From the NCBI GenBank assembly GCA_022778545.1, contig JALFDW010000037.1, positions 1-64,000 of the forward strand: 64,000 nt of DNA, in the 5' to 3' direction. This DNA is from a bacterium. Lineage in GTDB: Bacteria; Bacillota; Clostridia; Christensenellales; CAG-138. The stretch's first letter is position 1; each line of letters opens with the position of its first letter. The position numbers and the translations under genes were made by a program. Below the pieces are notes generated by a model, which was not told the DNA's origin, ran no database searches, and saw only the letters and a program-made list of their open reading frames with translations. Positions 41,478 through 50,618 of the stretch are shown one piece after another.

Positions 41478-42695
41478 ATGCAGCCCGCAGTCGGCATCAT
41501 TGCGGAATACAACCCGTTCCACAACGGGCATGCCCATCACCTTTCCCGTGCAAAGGCGCTTTCCGGCTGCCCGTATGCGATCGTCATCATGAGCGGCAGC
41601 TTCGTGCAGCGCGGAGAACCTGCGGCGTTCGATAAGTTTCAGCGCGCGCGCTGGGCCCTGTTCCATGGGGCGGATCTTGTGTTTGAGCTGCCCGCCTCCT
41701 TCGCCTGCGCAGGCGCGGAGCGTTTTGCGGCAGGCGGCGTTGCCGCGCTCGCAGCGACCGGGCTTGTTTCCGCGCTCGCTTTCGGCGCGGAGCATGCGGA
41801 CCTTGCGCTGCTCTCTTCCCTGGCTTTTTACGGCGAAACGCCCGCATCTTCAGAGCGCGTTTCCTTCCACCTCAAACAGGGTCTTTCCTTCCCTGCGGCA
41901 CGCGCCCGGGCTTATGCCGAAACGTTCCCCCAACCGGGCGAAGCGGAAGCCTTTGCCGCGCCCAACAACATCCTTGCCTTTGAATACCTGAAAGCGCTCC
42001 GGGCGCTTGCGCCGGGCATCACGCCCATCCCCGTCGCCCGCACAGGCGCAGTCCATGACGCACCCGGCATTGACGCAGAATCGGGCTTTGCAAGCGCCTC
42101 CTCCCTGCGGGAAGCAATCCGCCTGGGTGAAATATATTCCGTGCGAAGCGCTGTGCCCGAGGATGTCGCCGCAGAAATCGAATCCGCCGTTTCGGAACAG
42201 CGTGCGCCAAAGGGCGCGGAGCGCCTTTCCGACGCGATCCTGTATGCGCTGCGCAAGTGCAGCCGCGCGGAGCTTGCAGCTCTCCCCGATGTAGGAGAAG
42301 GGCTCGAAAACGTGCTGTATGAAAAAGCGCGCGCCGCCGTGGATTACCCCGCCTTTCTTGCCGCCGTCAAGACCCGGCGCTATACGCTCGCCCGCCTCCG
42401 GCGCATTTCCATGCATGCACTCCTCGGCGTGGATAAGACGTTCCTTGCGCGCCATCCTGCGCCGCGTTACCTGCGCGTGCTCGGCGTGCGGCGGGACGCA
42501 CTTGCGCTGCTCTCCGCGCTTTCCGAACACGCTTCGCTCCCGATTGTGACCGGCCATGAGGGCTATGCAGCACTCGATGCAGCTGCAAAGGAGCAGTTTG
42601 ACCTCGACCTTTTCTCAGGGGAGCTGCTTGCCATGGCCTCCCCCACGCCCGAACCCGCAAAGAACGAGTTTTTGCGCCCGCTGCTGATCGTTTAA
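41478..42695 (+). CDS. tmcAL: tRNA(Met) cytidine acetate ligase TmcAL
   Basis: A 405-residue nucleotidyltransferase-fold enzyme (YlbM family) that acetylates the wobble cytidine of elongator tRNA-Met using acetate and ATP. GIIAEYNPFHNGHAHHL holds the HxGH adenylate motif (residues 6-22); IVIMSGSFVQRGEPAAFDK and LELPASFACAGAERFA-like blocks follow. ATG at 41478 is supported by GGAGGG five bases upstream. It is divergent from pta-ackA, which generates acetate. Confidence 0.93.
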   Translation: MQPAVGIIAEYNPFHNGHAHHLSRAKALSGCPYAIVIMSGSFVQRGEPAAFDKFQRARWALFHGADLVFELPASFACAGAERFAAGGVAALAATGLVSALAFGAEHADLALLSSLAFYGETPASSERVSFHLKQGLSFPAARARAYAETFPQPGEAEAFAAPNNILAFEYLKALRALAPGITPIPVARTGAVHDAPGIDAESGFASASSLREAIRLGEIYSVRSAVPEDVAAEIESAVSEQRAPKGAERLSDAILYALRKCSRAELAALPDVGEGLENVLYEKARAAVDYPAFLAAVKTRRYTLARLRRISMHALLGVDKTFLARHPAPRYLRVLGVRRDALALLSALSEHASLPIVTGHEGYAALDAAAKEQFDLDLFSGELLAMASPTPEPAKNEFLRPLLIV

Positions 42696-42748
42696 CCGAC
42701 TTTCCGGTTCCGCACCATATCTAAAGATGCAGGCGCATAGAATAAAGC

Positions 42749-43813
42749 ATGAAACGAAAGCTTGCTTTGTTCGCCTGCGCGCTCATCTGCGCGCTTCTCA
42801 TTGCCTTTAACCCGGACGCCATGGCCGCTGCGCGGGAGGGGTATGCCCTTTGGCGGGATTCCGTCCTGCCCGCGCTCCTGCCCTTCTTCGTCTGCACTTC
42901 GCTGATGCGCCAGATGGGCGCGCTTCAAAATGGGAATACCGCCGCGCTCTTTGCGCTCGCGTTCATTTCGGGCGCACCCGGCGGTGCGCGACTCTCTCAG
43001 CAGTACATGACGGATGGCGAAGCGGACGGTGGCCTCACCTGCCTTGCGGCCTCGCTCAATACCGTAAGCCCCATGTATATCGCCGGCACGTTCGCCTCAG
43101 GCATGCTCGGCACACCGCAGGCAGCGTTGCCCATCCTCGCTGCACAGTTCCTTTCCGCGCTCATACTTACGCTGCTCGTGCGGAAGGCGTATGGGCCCGT
43201 GCTTACCGCAGGTGTCCCGGAGCAAACGCTCCCCTTTTCCCGCATTTTTGCCGCCAGCGTAGCGGAAGCCGTATCCTCCCTGCTTTCCATCTGCGGTACG
43301 ATCATCTTCTTTCTCGTTTTTACCCGCCTCCTCGCCGCCACGGGCTTGCTTGCCGTTCTGCTCTGGCCGTTCCGCACGCTTCTTTCCCTGTTCGGCCATG
43401 ATGGCGCGCTTGCAGAAGCCGTTTTTTCCGGCATGCTGGAAATGACAGCCGGTTCAAAGGCGCTTGCCGAGGCAGGGCTGCCGCTGCGCACAGCCGCAAG
43501 CGCGGGTGCGTTTCTTTTTTCCTTCGGTGGCCTCTGCATCACCATGCAGTCCATGCTGTTCCTTCCGGTCCGGCTTCGGCAGTATCTCCCGCTCAAGTTC
43601 GCGCAGGGCGTGCTTTCCGCGCTGCTGTGCTATTTTCTTTTCCCCCTCTGCTTCCCGGGCGCGGCGCAAACGGGGTTTGTGAGCGGCGAAACGCTGGCAG
43701 AAAACGCGCTTACCGCAACGGCCATCTTCGCAGTCTCGCTGCTCGGCGTAGGGGCGGTGCTTCTGTTCTCCGCCATCGTAGGGAAGCGCCGCCATATGCG
43801 CCTTAGAAAATGA
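42749..43813 (+). CDS. ylbJ: Sporulation integral membrane protein YlbJ
   Basis: A 354-residue membrane protein of the YlbJ/SpoVM-era sporulation family, with a nucleoside-recognition (Gate) fold. WRDSVLPALLPFFVCTSLM and SGAPGGARLSQQY are characteristic, as is the second Gate copy with FSGMLEMTAGSKAL. About eight membrane helices are visible. In Bacillus it is needed for spore cortex or heat resistance. The ribosome site is weak (no strong GGAGG before the ATG). It follows tmcAL by 53 bases, as in other Firmicutes. Confidence 0.88.
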   Translation: MKRKLALFACALICALLIAFNPDAMAAAREGYALWRDSVLPALLPFFVCTSLMRQMGALQNGNTAALFALAFISGAPGGARLSQQYMTDGEADGGLTCLAASLNTVSPMYIAGTFASGMLGTPQAALPILAAQFLSALILTLLVRKAYGPVLTAGVPEQTLPFSRIFAASVAEAVSSLLSICGTIIFFLVFTRLLAATGLLAVLLWPFRTLLSLFGHDGALAEAVFSGMLEMTAGSKALAEAGLPLRTAASAGAFLFSFGGLCITMQSMLFLPVRLRQYLPLKFAQGVLSALLCYFLFPLCFPGAAQTGFVSGETLAENALTATAIFAVSLLGVGAVLLFSAIVGKRRHMRLRK

Positions 43814-43823
43814 GCATGCAAAA

Positions 43824-43852
43824 GCGGCTCCCGCAACTGCTGCGGAAGCCGC
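43824..43852 (-). terminator. Terminator of the recX-to-coiled-coil operon
   Basis: GCGGCTcCCGCA (43824-43835) pairs with TGCGGaAGCCGC (43841-43852). On the minus strand TTTT follows. It may also serve the convergent ylbJ transcript. Confidence 0.75.
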
Positions 43853-43872
43853 CGGAAAACCGGTGAAAGCCG

Positions 43873-44640
43873 TTATTCCTCGTCATCAAAGTCGATATCC
43901 TCGACCTTCTTTTTGCGTTTGAAGAGGCTGCTCAGGAAGCCACCCTTCGCCTCGTCTTCATAGTCATCTTCCTCATCGTCGAAATCGTCGAACGCATCCC
44001 CTTCCGGCTCTGGGGCGGGCTTCGTCTTGCGGTGTGGCTGCGCGGCAGGCTGCTGCACAGGCTGCTGCGCCTCCGGCTGCGGCGCGCTCTGGGGTTCCTG
44101 GGCGCGCGCATCGAGATCCTTTCGGTTGATGGCGACAAGCTGCTTGTACTCGCCGAGGAAGCTTTCAAGATCCTTGAGCACATCGTCCGCATAGCACTTT
44201 GCGTTCTCAAACACAAGGCTTGCATTCGCTTCCGCCTTTTTGGCAAGGAGTTCCGCGCGCCGCTGCGCTTCCTGATAGATCTCATCCTCCTGCACAAGGC
44301 GTTCATATTCCTGCTTTGCCTTTTCGACGATATCATCCGCAGTGGCGTGTGCCTGCGCGATGAGCCTGTCAGACTCCGCCTGCGCATTTGTCACAAGCTC
44401 ACGGGCATGCTCATCCGCATTGTCGATCATCGTCTGGGCTTCGATCATCACGCTGTTTGCGCGCCGAATATCTTCCGGGATGGTGACCTTCAGGTCACCC
44501 AGAAGGTCGATCATCTCCTCCGCGTCGATCACGCGCTTGTTCGCGCCGTTGCTGAGCTTCGGCTTCGGGCTGCGCTCGATCATATCCTCAAGCTGGCCGA
44601 TAATGGTGAAAATCTGCATGTTCTGCGTGTTATTGCTCAT
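43873..44640 (-). CDS. Coiled-coil protein with acidic tail, ATP synthase b-subunit-like
   Basis: A 255-residue cytoplasmic protein without a membrane anchor. Residues about 45-180 form a long Ala/Glu-rich coiled coil (QAESDRLIAQAHATADDIVE, then AELLAKKAEANA) like those of ATP synthase b subunits or DivIVA. A Pro/Gln-rich linker (185-210) leads to an acidic stretch with FDDFDDEEDD, then a basic GGFLSSLFKRKKK and a final IDFDDEE. A gene of this type often follows coaD in Clostridia. Its role is unknown; cell-division or envelope scaffolding is a guess. It overlaps coaD by 11 bases. Confidence 0.8.
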   Translation of the reverse strand: MSNNTQNMQIFTIIGQLEDMIERSPKPKLSNGANKRVIDAEEMIDLLGDLKVTIPEDIRRANSVMIEAQTMIDNADEHARELVTNAQAESDRLIAQAHATADDIVEKAKQEYERLVQEDEIYQEAQRRAELLAKKAEANASLVFENAKCYADDVLKDLESFLGEYKQLVAINRKDLDARAQEPQSAPQPEAQQPVQQPAAQPHRKTKPAPEPEGDAFDDFDDEEDDYEDEAKGGFLSSLFKRKKKVEDIDFDDEE

Positions 44641-45124
44641 CGCTTTTGACCCTTTCTGCGATTATTTTATATATTTGATCGGGCACAAGCCCGCTTATGC
44701 CGGCTCCTGAGGCCATAAGCATGCGCACGGCGCTCGAGCTGATGTGCACATGCGCGGGATCGGAGGCAAGATAGACCGTTTCGAGTTCCGACGCCATACG
44801 CCGGTTATAGTATTCCATGGGGTATTCATAATCGAAATCCGCGCCGCTGCGGAGTCCGCGCACGTTGTAGCGCGCGCCCACGGAATGCGCAAAATCCACC
44901 AGAAGCCCCGAAAACACCGAAACGCTGGCATTTTCTATCCCCGCTTCCCGCACTGCGGCTTCGATCATGCCGCGGCGTTCCTCCGGCGTAAAGAGCGGGT
45001 GCTTCCCCGGGTTGACGAGCACGCCCACATGCACCTCATCAAACAGCACCGCCGCGCGGCGCAGCACATCCATGTGGCCAATAGTGAACGGGTCAAAGGA
45101 TCCTGCAAAGATCGCTTTTTTCAT
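44630..45124 (-). CDS. coaD: Pantetheine-phosphate adenylyltransferase
   Basis: A 164-residue enzyme that adenylates 4'-phosphopantetheine to dephospho-CoA. AGSFDPFTIGHMDVLRRA carries the TxGH motif; NVRGLRSGADFDYEYPM and the HISSSAVRML (ISSTxxR-like) motif complete the site. It overlaps rsmD by ATGA, the usual rsmD-coaD coupling. Confidence 0.97.
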   Translation of the reverse strand: MKKAIFAGSFDPFTIGHMDVLRRAAVLFDEVHVGVLVNPGKHPLFTPEERRGMIEAAVREAGIENASVSVFSGLLVDFAHSVGARYNVRGLRSGADFDYEYPMEYYNRRMASELETVYLASDPAHVHISSSAVRMLMASGAGISGLVPDQIYKIIAERVKSDEQ

Positions 45125-45675
45125 GCCGGTTTCTCCTCGAAGATGGAAAGGCCCGCAATGCCGTATTTCCGCCGGTCCACAAGCACAAAGCCTTCCGGCG
45201 TTTCGGGCGGCAGGTTCGCGGCATGCTCCGCGATGACGCGGCAGCCCGGCGCAAGCACGCCCGCCGTCTTCAGACAGACGAGCGTTTCTTCAAGAAGCCC
45301 TGCCCGGTACGGCGGGTCAAGAAAGACCAGCCCAAACCAGAACCCGGCGCGCGCCGCAGCCTGGATCGCCGCGCGGTAATCGAGCGAATACACGGCAGCC
45401 TGCCGCGTAAAGCCAAGCTTTTCCACGTTTGCGCGCACGATGGCAACGCTCTCGCGCGCCGCGTCGTTGAAAACGGCATACTCCGCCCCGCGGGAAAGCG
45501 CCTCAAGGCCCAGGCTGCCCGAACCCGCGAACAGGTCGAGCACCGTCTTCCCTGCGATCTCGAACTGGATGATCCCGAAGAGAGATTCCCTGACCCTGTC
45601 AAGCGTTGGGCGTGTTTCACGCCCCTTCGGCGCGGCGATGGCCTGCCCGCGCTTTGTGCCGGCAATAATGCGCAA
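45121..45675 (-). CDS. rsmD: 16S rRNA (guanine966-N2)-methyltransferase RsmD
   Basis: A 184-residue AdoMet methyltransferase. RIIAGTKRGQAIAAPKGRET is the conserved start, VLDLFAGSGSLGLEALSRG is motif I and VFLDPPYRAG is motif IV. The start is TTG at 45675, with GGAGG exactly six bases upstream; a longer frame from 45756 lacks a signal. Confidence 0.94.
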   Translation of the reverse strand: MRIIAGTKRGQAIAAPKGRETRPTLDRVRESLFGIIQFEIAGKTVLDLFAGSGSLGLEALSRGAEYAVFNDAARESVAIVRANVEKLGFTRQAAVYSLDYRAAIQAAARAGFWFGLVFLDPPYRAGLLEETLVCLKTAGVLAPGCRVIAEHAANLPPETPEGFVLVDRRKYGIAGLSIFEEKPA

Positions 45676-45727
45676 TGGCTTCCTCCATAAATCAATTCGT
45701 AGTATTTTAACATTGATCCATGCCCGC

Positions 45728-46315
45728 TTACAAGCACGAATACATTTTATTAACAATTATTCCATTGTTTTCCGCAATGAGATCCATTTTCGCGTCCCAT
45801 TTGCCGCATGGAACCGCGGTAACGACCTGAAAATCAAACGCAAGGCCGGCCTTTACGCCGGAGATCTCCGGCAAAAGGCGGTCATAATACCCTGCGCCCC
45901 GGCCAAGCCTGCTGCAATCCTTTCCAAAGGCCAATCCGGGAATGATGGCAAAATCGACCTCACCCGGCGCGACGCGCCTGCACCGCGCGGGGACCGGCTC
46001 CAGAATGCCGTATTTTCCGGGCAGGAGCGCATCCGGGAGAACCGGTTCATAAAGCGCGAGGCGGTTCTCCGCAAGGCACAGCGGGAAAGCCACCCGTTTG
46101 CCCGCCGCCCGCGCGGCATCAACAGCCGCCGCAGGGTCGCACTCCCCGGGCATGGCGCAATAGGCGAGCACCACTGCGGCGTTTTGAAACGTGGGGAGTG
46201 CCTGAAGCTGCGCACAGGCCCCGGCAGAACGGGAAATGCGTCCCTCCGGGGAAAGCGCACGCAGGCGCGCGCGCATGTCGCGGCGCAGCGCCTGCTTTTC
46301 CTCGGAAAGCGTCAT
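45728..46315 (-). CDS. 5-formyltetrahydrofolate cyclo-ligase
   Basis: A 195-residue MTHFS-family enzyme that salvages 5-formyl-THF to 5,10-methenyl-THF with ATP. EKQALRRDMRARLRAL opens the protein and GRGAGYYDRLLPE is the C-terminal signature. It starts at an ATGA overlap with the amidohydrolase. It complements fhs (14.1 kb) in one-carbon metabolism. Confidence 0.94.
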   Translation of the reverse strand: MTLSEEKQALRRDMRARLRALSPEGRISRSAGACAQLQALPTFQNAAVVLAYCAMPGECDPAAAVDAARAAGKRVAFPLCLAENRLALYEPVLPDALLPGKYGILEPVPARCRRVAPGEVDFAIIPGLAFGKDCSRLGRGAGYYDRLLPEISGVKAGLAFDFQVVTAVPCGKWDAKMDLIAENNGIIVNKMYSCL

Positions 46316-47475
46316 TCCTCGTGCGCGACCTTTCCGTTCACGAGCGTCAGCACACAGCGCGCACGGAAATCGAGCGGATGGCCGTTGAACACGGCGATAT
46401 CCGCGTCCTTTCCGACCTCAAGGCTGCCCACACGGTCGTCGATACCCACAACGCGCGCGGCGTTGATCGTGATGGAACGAAGTGCCGCTTCCTCCGGCAG
46501 GCCTTCCCGCACGGCAAGCGCGGCGCACACGGGCAGGTACTGCTCCGGGATGACAGGGTGATCCGTCATCATCGCGAACTCGATGCCCTTGTCATAAAGC
46601 ACCTTGGGCGCTTTGAAGGAAAGGTTGCGCAGCTCGATCTTGCTGCGTTCGGAAAGCAGCGGCCCAACGATGATGCCCGCGCCCTGTTCCGCGATCGTCC
46701 TCTGCAAATGCTCCGGGATGAGATACCCTTCCGTGCAGTGATCAAGCGTAAAGCGCAGGTTGAATTCCTTTGCGATGCGGATGGCCGTCAGGATATCGTC
46801 CGCCCGGTGGCAATGGATCTTCAGCGGAAGCTCCCGGCGCACAACAGCAAGCAGCGCTTCCTTGCCGAAATCGCGTGCAGGGCGTTTTTCCGGGTCATCC
46901 TTCGCCGCATCCAGCTTGCGCCCATACTCCTGTGCATCAAGCAGTGCTTTGCGCAGAATGGCGGCGGTGGCCATGCGGGTCTGGGGCGTCTTGTCGGAGC
47001 TTCCGTATACGCGCTTCGGGTTTTCGCCGAACGCGGCCTTCATCGCGATGGGAAAGCGGAGCGTCATGTCCTCCACGGAATCCCCCGCCGTTTTGACCGC
47101 GACGAACTGCCCGCCGATGACGTTCGCGCTGCCGGGGCCCGTCACGCAGGTGGTAACGCCTGCCGCGCAGGCCTCCGCAAAGCAGGGGTCAAACGGGTTG
47201 ATGGCGTCAATCGCACGCAGTTCCGGCGTGACCGGGTTCGTGCACTCGTTGCCATCCGCGCCTTCGCTGCCCATGCCATCCTCCCACATGCCGATGTGGC
47301 AGTGCGCATCCACGATGCCTGGCAGGACGTAGCAGCCGGAAACATCCCGCACTTCCGCGTTTTCCGTGGGCAGATTTCTGCCGAGCGCGGCGATTTTCCC
47401 GTTTTCGACCGCAATGTCCCCTTCGTATTCCTGGCCGGCCATGGTCAGAAGCCTGCCGTTTTTCAAGATCAGCAT
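46312..47475 (-). CDS. Metal-dependent amidohydrolase
   Basis: A 387-residue protein of the imidazolonepropionase/dihydroorotase-like amidohydrolase superfamily. The metal ligands are visible: HCH in DAHCHIGMWEDG, His in KIHCHRADD, His in TLDHCTEG, and the late Asp in MTDHPV. The C-terminal GSLEVGKDADIAVFNG is typical. The substrate is unknown. The ATG at 47475 has GAGGAG eight bases upstream. It is co-transcribed with cofactor genes, which does not specify the substrate. Confidence 0.88.
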   Translation of the reverse strand: MLILKNGRLLTMAGQEYEGDIAVENGKIAALGRNLPTENAEVRDVSGCYVLPGIVDAHCHIGMWEDGMGSEGADGNECTNPVTPELRAIDAINPFDPCFAEACAAGVTTCVTGPGSANVIGGQFVAVKTAGDSVEDMTLRFPIAMKAAFGENPKRVYGSSDKTPQTRMATAAILRKALLDAQEYGRKLDAAKDDPEKRPARDFGKEALLAVVRRELPLKIHCHRADDILTAIRIAKEFNLRFTLDHCTEGYLIPEHLQRTIAEQGAGIIVGPLLSERSKIELRNLSFKAPKVLYDKGIEFAMMTDHPVIPEQYLPVCAALAVREGLPEEAALRSITINAARVVGIDDRVGSLEVGKDADIAVFNGHPLDFRARCVLTLVNGKVAHEE

Positions 47476-47503
47476 AACAATTTCTCCTCTCGCTATTTGG
47501 TCG

Positions 47504-48376
47504 TTATTTGGGTTGATATACGCTGTTTTGCAGCGTTGATTCAATCATTTCCGTCACGTCCCGCGCCATGAGCATCCGCTCGCGCAGGAGGTCGAGCGCC
47601 GCATCCGCCGACGCGCCGAGCAGATAGGATGCCACACACGCAGCCTCAAACGGCGGGAGCTTCTGCCCGAGCATCGCAAGCGTGATGCCCGCGAGCACAT
47701 CCCCGCTGCCGCCCTTTGCAAGGCCGGGATTCCCCGTTTCGTTCCAGGCGAAGCGGCCGTCCGGCGCCGCAATCACGCTCCGTGCCCCTTTCAGCAATAC
47801 CGTACAGCCCCATTCCTCCGCGCAGGAACGCGCAATCGCCTCCTGATTCTCCCGCACCTCGGATATGGTGCACCCGCACAGGCGCGCCATTTCACCAAAG
47901 TGTGGCGTAAGCACGGCTTTTTCATGCAGAAGCGCCCGCTTGTCTTCCACGCGCGAAAGCGCGAAAAGGCCATCCGCATCCACAACGGCAGGTTTTTCTG
48001 CGGAAAGCACGCGCCGGAGCACTTCATCCGTCTCCGCCTCGCGCCCCATGCCCGGGCCGATGCCGATGCAGGTCGCCGCTTCAATATAAGGCCGAATAAG
48101 CTCATCCGAAGCGGAAGCCCACCCCTCGCCCGGCAGCGGCACGCGCATTGCCTCCGGCAGAGCGCAAAGGCCGGAAACGGCGGGGCGCGGGCAGATCACC
48201 TTCAGCGTGCCAAGGCCCGCGCGCAGCGCGGCGGTCGATGCCATCAGGGCTGCGCCCGGCATGTCCGCGCTTCCTGCGAGCAAAAGCCCGTGGCCGTTTT
48301 CGCCCTTGCTGCTCTCCCGCCTGCGCGGCGGGAGCAGCGCCGCAATATCGTTTTTGTTCAGCATATGCCCTTCCAT
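47504..48376 (-). CDS. nnrD: ADP-dependent NAD(P)H-hydrate dehydratase
   Basis: A 290-residue ribokinase-like enzyme that repairs hydrated NADH and NADPH. GLLLAGSADMPGAALMAST, VVDADGLFALS and NPGLAKGGSGDVLAGITLAML (catalytic Asp) are diagnostic. It contains only the dehydratase domain; the epimerase partner NnrE, often fused at the N-terminus, is absent here and must be elsewhere. The first ATG (48376) follows GGAGG closely; an ATG four codons later is possible. Confidence 0.94.
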   Translation of the reverse strand: MEGHMLNKNDIAALLPPRRRESSKGENGHGLLLAGSADMPGAALMASTAALRAGLGTLKVICPRPAVSGLCALPEAMRVPLPGEGWASASDELIRPYIEAATCIGIGPGMGREAETDEVLRRVLSAEKPAVVDADGLFALSRVEDKRALLHEKAVLTPHFGEMARLCGCTISEVRENQEAIARSCAEEWGCTVLLKGARSVIAAPDGRFAWNETGNPGLAKGGSGDVLAGITLAMLGQKLPPFEAACVASYLLGASADAALDLLRERMLMARDVTEMIESTLQNSVYQPK

Positions 48377-48446
48377 GATTCCTCCACCGGTTTGCGCTGT
48401 ATGCTATAAAAAAGGCGGGAATGCTCCCGCCCTGCAAAGCATGGTA

Positions 48447-48815
48447 TTAATCCTCCACGATCGCCTGCGCCACGGCAAGCTGTTTGATGTGGGAAATGCT
48501 CACATGCACCGTTTTGCCCGCAAGCTCGCGCAAACGCGAAAGCGCGCCGTTTTGCAGCTTCGCGAAAGGCTTGCCGTTTTCATCGTGCAGCACCTCGATA
48601 TCCGTCCACTGAATACCCCGAAAGCCCACGGAAAGCGCCTTTGCCGTCGCTTCCTTCGCTGCGAAGGTGCCTGCGATCGTCTGCGGTTCAAAGCCGAACC
48701 GCTCGAAATAAGCCTGTTCCGCAGGGGTGAATACCGTCCGAAGGAACGCCGGCTTTTCCGCAGCCTTCTTCACGCGTTCCACCTCGATGATGTCTATGCC
48801 GGTACCGATTACCAT
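48447..48815 (-). CDS. acpS: Holo-[acyl-carrier-protein] synthase
   Basis: A 122-residue transferase that moves phosphopantetheine from CoA to ACP. GTGIDIIEVERVKKA contains the metal-binding Asp, and FAAKEATAKALSVGFRGI the Glu and Lys. Its substrate acpP is at 36.8 kb; its donor is made by coaBC and coaD. Confidence 0.97.
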   Translation of the reverse strand: MVIGTGIDIIEVERVKKAAEKPAFLRTVFTPAEQAYFERFGFEPQTIAGTFAAKEATAKALSVGFRGIQWTDIEVLHDENGKPFAKLQNGALSRLRELAGKTVHVSISHIKQLAVAQAIVED

Positions 48816-48892
48816 GCGCTCACTCCCATGTTTCTGAAATTGCCGTGCATTTATTCTACCATAGATCGCTCAAATGTCAAATCCTGCCCCAC

Positions 48893-49807
48893 TCAGGCCT
48901 GTTTTTCCGCGCTTTTTACGGCATCGAGCACCGCCATGGTCATCACCGTGGGCGCCGCCGCAAGGATCGGAAGGAGCGGCTGTGCAGGAAGCTCGCAGGT
49001 GGAAACGCCGAAGATCGTGTCGCCATCCATAGAAGTGTGCACCGGGCGGATCGCCATGGCGAGGCCGTCATGCGCCATGGAAGCAAGCTTGTTGGCTTCC
49101 TCGCGCGTGAGCGTTGCGTCCGTCGCGATCACGCCGATTGTGGTGTTGCCAAAGCCCGCGCCCGCAAGCGCCGCCGCACCAAGGCAGGGCATCTTCACGC
49201 CGTTCACCGTGGCAGCCGCAACGAGCTCACCGGTCGCCGGATCGTAAACATCGCCAAGCGCGTTCACCACCACGAGCGCTGCAAGCTTCGCGCCGCCGGG
49301 CAGCGTGATGCACGCTGTGCCGACGCCGCCCTTTGCGGCATGTTCCTGCCCCATGGTCTTGCCGAGCGTTGCGCCTGTGCCCGCGCCCACGCTGCCCGTT
49401 TCCACGGGGCCGTCCGTTGCCGTCTTGCAGGCGAAGTAGCCTTCCGCCTTGCCCGGGCGCACATGCGCATCCCCCACGCCAAGGTCGAAGATCACCGCCG
49501 CCGGCACGATCGGCACAACGCCTACGCTCACATCCGTGCCAAGGTTCTTTTCTTCAAGATACTGCATTGCGCCGGAGGCCGCATCAAGGCCATATGCACT
49601 GCCGCCCGAAAGCATGACCGCCTGGATCCGCTCCACAACGTTATACCCCCGGAGAAGATCCGTTTCCCGCGTGCCGGGCGCGCTGCCGCGCACATCCACG
49701 CCGCCGACCGCGCCGCCTTCAAACAAGACTGCCGTGCAGCCCGTCATGGCCGCCTTATCGGTATAATTCCCGACCTTGATCCCCTTGATCTCCGTAATTC
49801 CTTTCAT
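48893..49807 (-). CDS. P1 family peptidase (DmpA/NylC-like N-terminal nucleophile hydrolase)
   Basis: A 304-residue protein of the S58 family, which includes D-aminopeptidases DmpA and BapA and the nylon hydrolase NylC. GGSAYGLDAASG and VETGSVGAGTGAT are family blocks. The expected self-cleavage site is visible as Asn221-Thr222 in GFGNTTIGVIATDA, which would free Thr as the nucleophile, as in NylC. The ATG at 49807 has AAAGGAG 11 bases upstream. Substrates of Clostridial members are largely unknown; beta- or D-amino acid peptides are likely. Confidence 0.9.
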   Translation of the reverse strand: MKGITEIKGIKVGNYTDKAAMTGCTAVLFEGGAVGGVDVRGSAPGTRETDLLRGYNVVERIQAVMLSGGSAYGLDAASGAMQYLEEKNLGTDVSVGVVPIVPAAVIFDLGVGDAHVRPGKAEGYFACKTATDGPVETGSVGAGTGATLGKTMGQEHAAKGGVGTACITLPGGAKLAALVVVNALGDVYDPATGELVAAATVNGVKMPCLGAAALAGAGFGNTTIGVIATDATLTREEANKLASMAHDGLAMAIRPVHTSMDGDTIFGVSTCELPAQPLLPILAAAPTVMTMAVLDAVKSAEKQA

Positions 49808-49832
49808 ATGCTTCAAAACTCCTTTTCGTTCT

Positions 49833-50618
49833 TCAAATATTTCTGAGCGAAACATCGCCCGCATGGATCGTATGCAGCACACCATCCCCGGTGCGCAGCA
49901 GAAGGCGGCCCAACGCGTCGAGATCCTCCGCCACGCCATAGAGCGTACCGTCCGCCCGCATGACCTTCACCGCCTGACCAAGCGTGCAGGAATGCTGCCT
50001 GTATTCCGCCATCAGCGCCGCATAGGCTGCATCCTCCCCGCAGGCAGTGAAAAGCGGCGCAAAAGCCTGCATGACCGCCGCTGCCACATCCTCCAGCGCG
50101 GGAGCACGCCCCGTTTCCAGCAGAAGCGAGCTTGCCGTATCTTTCAGCGCATCCGGGAAAGCGCTCTGCCCCACGTTGATGCCGATGCCGCAGACGATAA
50201 AGTATTCTTGCCCGGCAGTGCCGAGTTCCGAGAGGATGCCCGTGAGCTTTTTTCCGCCCGCCTGCACATCGTTCGGCCACTTGATGGCAGCATCCGCGCC
50301 GAATGTGAGGAGCGCGCGGCACACGCCAAGCGCCGCCGCGATCGTGACGCGCGGCGCAAGCTCTGCCGGGAATTCCGGCCGGAGCAGCAGGCTCATGCAG
50401 AGGGACGTCCCCGCCTCGCTCTCCCAGGCGCGGCCGCGCCGCCCGCGCCCCGCAGTCTGCCGGTTTGCAAGCACGAGCGTGCCGGAAGGCGCGCCTTCCA
50501 CCGCAAGCTCCTTTGCCGCAAGGTTCGTGGAAGGCGTTTCATCCAGAACCTCCACGCGCCGCACAAGCGCATTTCCCGCAAGCGCCCGCGCGAGCGCAGC
50601 AGGATCAATCCTCGTCAT
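49833..50618 (-). CDS. birA: Biotin-[acetyl-CoA-carboxylase] ligase
   Basis: A 261-residue ligase that attaches biotin to carboxylase carrier domains. GRGRRGRAWES and IKWPNDVQAGGKKLTGIL are the biotinyl-AMP and catalytic motifs. The N-terminal DNA-binding domain of the BirA repressor is missing, so this is a monofunctional class I enzyme and biotin genes are not regulated by it. ATG at 50618 overlaps recX by 14 bases; longer readings enter recX. Confidence 0.94.
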   Translation of the reverse strand: MTRIDPAALARALAGNALVRRVEVLDETPSTNLAAKELAVEGAPSGTLVLANRQTAGRGRRGRAWESEAGTSLCMSLLLRPEFPAELAPRVTIAAALGVCRALLTFGADAAIKWPNDVQAGGKKLTGILSELGTAGQEYFIVCGIGINVGQSAFPDALKDTASSLLLETGRAPALEDVAAAVMQAFAPLFTACGEDAAYAALMAEYRQHSCTLGQAVKVMRADGTLYGVAEDLDALGRLLLRTGDGVLHTIHAGDVSLRNI

